From the NCBI GenBank assembly GCA_945876015.1, contig CAMCNM010000130.1, positions 1 to 5,961 on the forward strand: a stretch of DNA of 5,961 bases, given 5' to 3'. This document shows positions 5,696-5,961 of this stretch, one piece after another (positions within the stretch are counted from its first letter, which is position 1; each line of letters starts with the position of its first letter). A program made the translations under genes and the position numbers. This DNA comes from Gemmatimonas phototrophica. GTDB lineage: Bacteria > Gemmatimonadota > Gemmatimonadetes > Longimicrobiales > Gaopeijiaceae. The notes below the pieces were generated by a model, which was given only the letters and a program-made list of their open reading frames with translations, ran no database searches and was not told the origin of the DNA.

Positions 5696-5961
5696 TCAGT
5701 TCGGAGCTGGAGCCGCCGCGGGCCCGGCCGCCCCAGTCGCACCGGCCTGCAGGCGCCGCACGATCTCCGAGGTCAGGTCGAGGGTCGGGCTCGCGGCCAC
5801 GACACCACCACTCGCCACGTCGAAGATCAGGGCGTAGCCCTGCTCCGCGCGGTACGCTTCGATCACGGCGTTGATGCGATCCATGACCGGCTGGACGAGC
5901 TCCTGCTGACGGGCCGCGGCGCGCTGGTCGATCGCCGAGAGCCGGTCCTGATACGCCTGCT
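5696..5961 (-). CDS. OmpH/Skp-family periplasmic chaperone, C-terminal part (5' end outside window)
   Basis: Only the last 87 codons are present. Skp/OmpH proteins are trimeric periplasmic chaperones that hold unfolded outer-membrane proteins for the BAM complex. The visible part has a charged, Gln-rich helix (QAYQDRLSAIDQRAAAR) typical of the coiled-coil arms. It is followed by QPVMDRINAVIEAYRAEQGY and ALIFD, then a DLTSEIVRRL ending, which is the usual return to the head domain in the family. An Ala/Pro-rich tail of about 15 residues (AGATGAAGPAAAPAPN) follows and has no obvious role. The stop is TGA at 5698-5696. A place directly upstream of lpxD matches the widespread bamA-skp-lpxD order, so a bamA gene probably lies beyond the right edge. 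The family call is firm; the missing signal peptide cannot be checked. Confidence 0.88.
   Translation of the reverse strand, partial: QAYQDRLSAIDQRAAARQQELVQPVMDRINAVIEAYRAEQGYALIFDVASGGVVAASPTLDLTSEIVRRLQAGATGAAGPAAAPAPN

Noticed and set aside
1..5961. A hidden mobile element, defence system or novel pathway
   Set aside because: All seven genes are recognised envelope-biogenesis genes in a familiar order, gaps are short, and no transposase, integrase, terminal repeat or phage-like gene is visible.

Overview
The window is one tightly packed lipid A (outer-membrane lipopolysaccharide) biosynthesis operon, with every gene on the minus strand, so transcription runs from the right end to the left. 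In transcription order it holds the 3' end of an OmpH/Skp-family periplasmic chaperone gene, lpxD, a fused lpxC-fabZ, lpxA, lpxB, a DUF374-family acyltransferase that may be a lipid A late acyltransferase, and the first 165 codons of lpxK. Both end genes are cut by the window. No RNA gene, mobile element, CRISPR array or plus-strand gene can be supported.

The organism is a diderm, LPS-making bacterium with very GC-rich DNA. An LpxC-FabZ fusion is typical of the FCB group (Bacteroidota and relatives). Combined with such high GC, it points to a lineage such as Gemmatimonadota or Candidatus Eisenbacteria rather than a Proteobacterium or a typical Bacteroidota. That placement is inference from gene fusion, gene order and base composition only.

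Together the enzymes cover most of the Raetz pathway. LpxA acylates UDP-GlcNAc, the LpxC half of the fusion deacetylates it, LpxD adds the N-linked acyl chain, LpxB condenses two sugars into the disaccharide, and LpxK adds the 4' phosphate. The FabZ half works in fatty acid elongation on the same 3-hydroxyacyl-ACP pool that LpxA and LpxD draw on. The DUF374 protein could add a secondary acyl chain. No gene for the UDP-diacylglucosamine hydrolysis step (LpxH, LpxI or LpxG) or for Kdo transfer is present here. The OmpH-like gene is the usual neighbour of lpxD and assists outer-membrane protein assembly.

Spacing tightens down the operon. There is a 72-81 bp gap with a strong hairpin between ompH and lpxD, a 117 bp gap with GC-rich hairpins before lpxC-fabZ, 12 bp before lpxA, 54 bp before lpxB, and then two consecutive 4-base GTGA stop/start overlaps into the acyltransferase and lpxK. 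I see no wholly new biological system. The points most worth checking are an internal Shine-Dalgarno and ATG exactly at the FabZ domain boundary, the DUF374 protein as an LpxJ-type enzyme, the RNA hairpins at three gene junctions, and a shortened LpxK loop.
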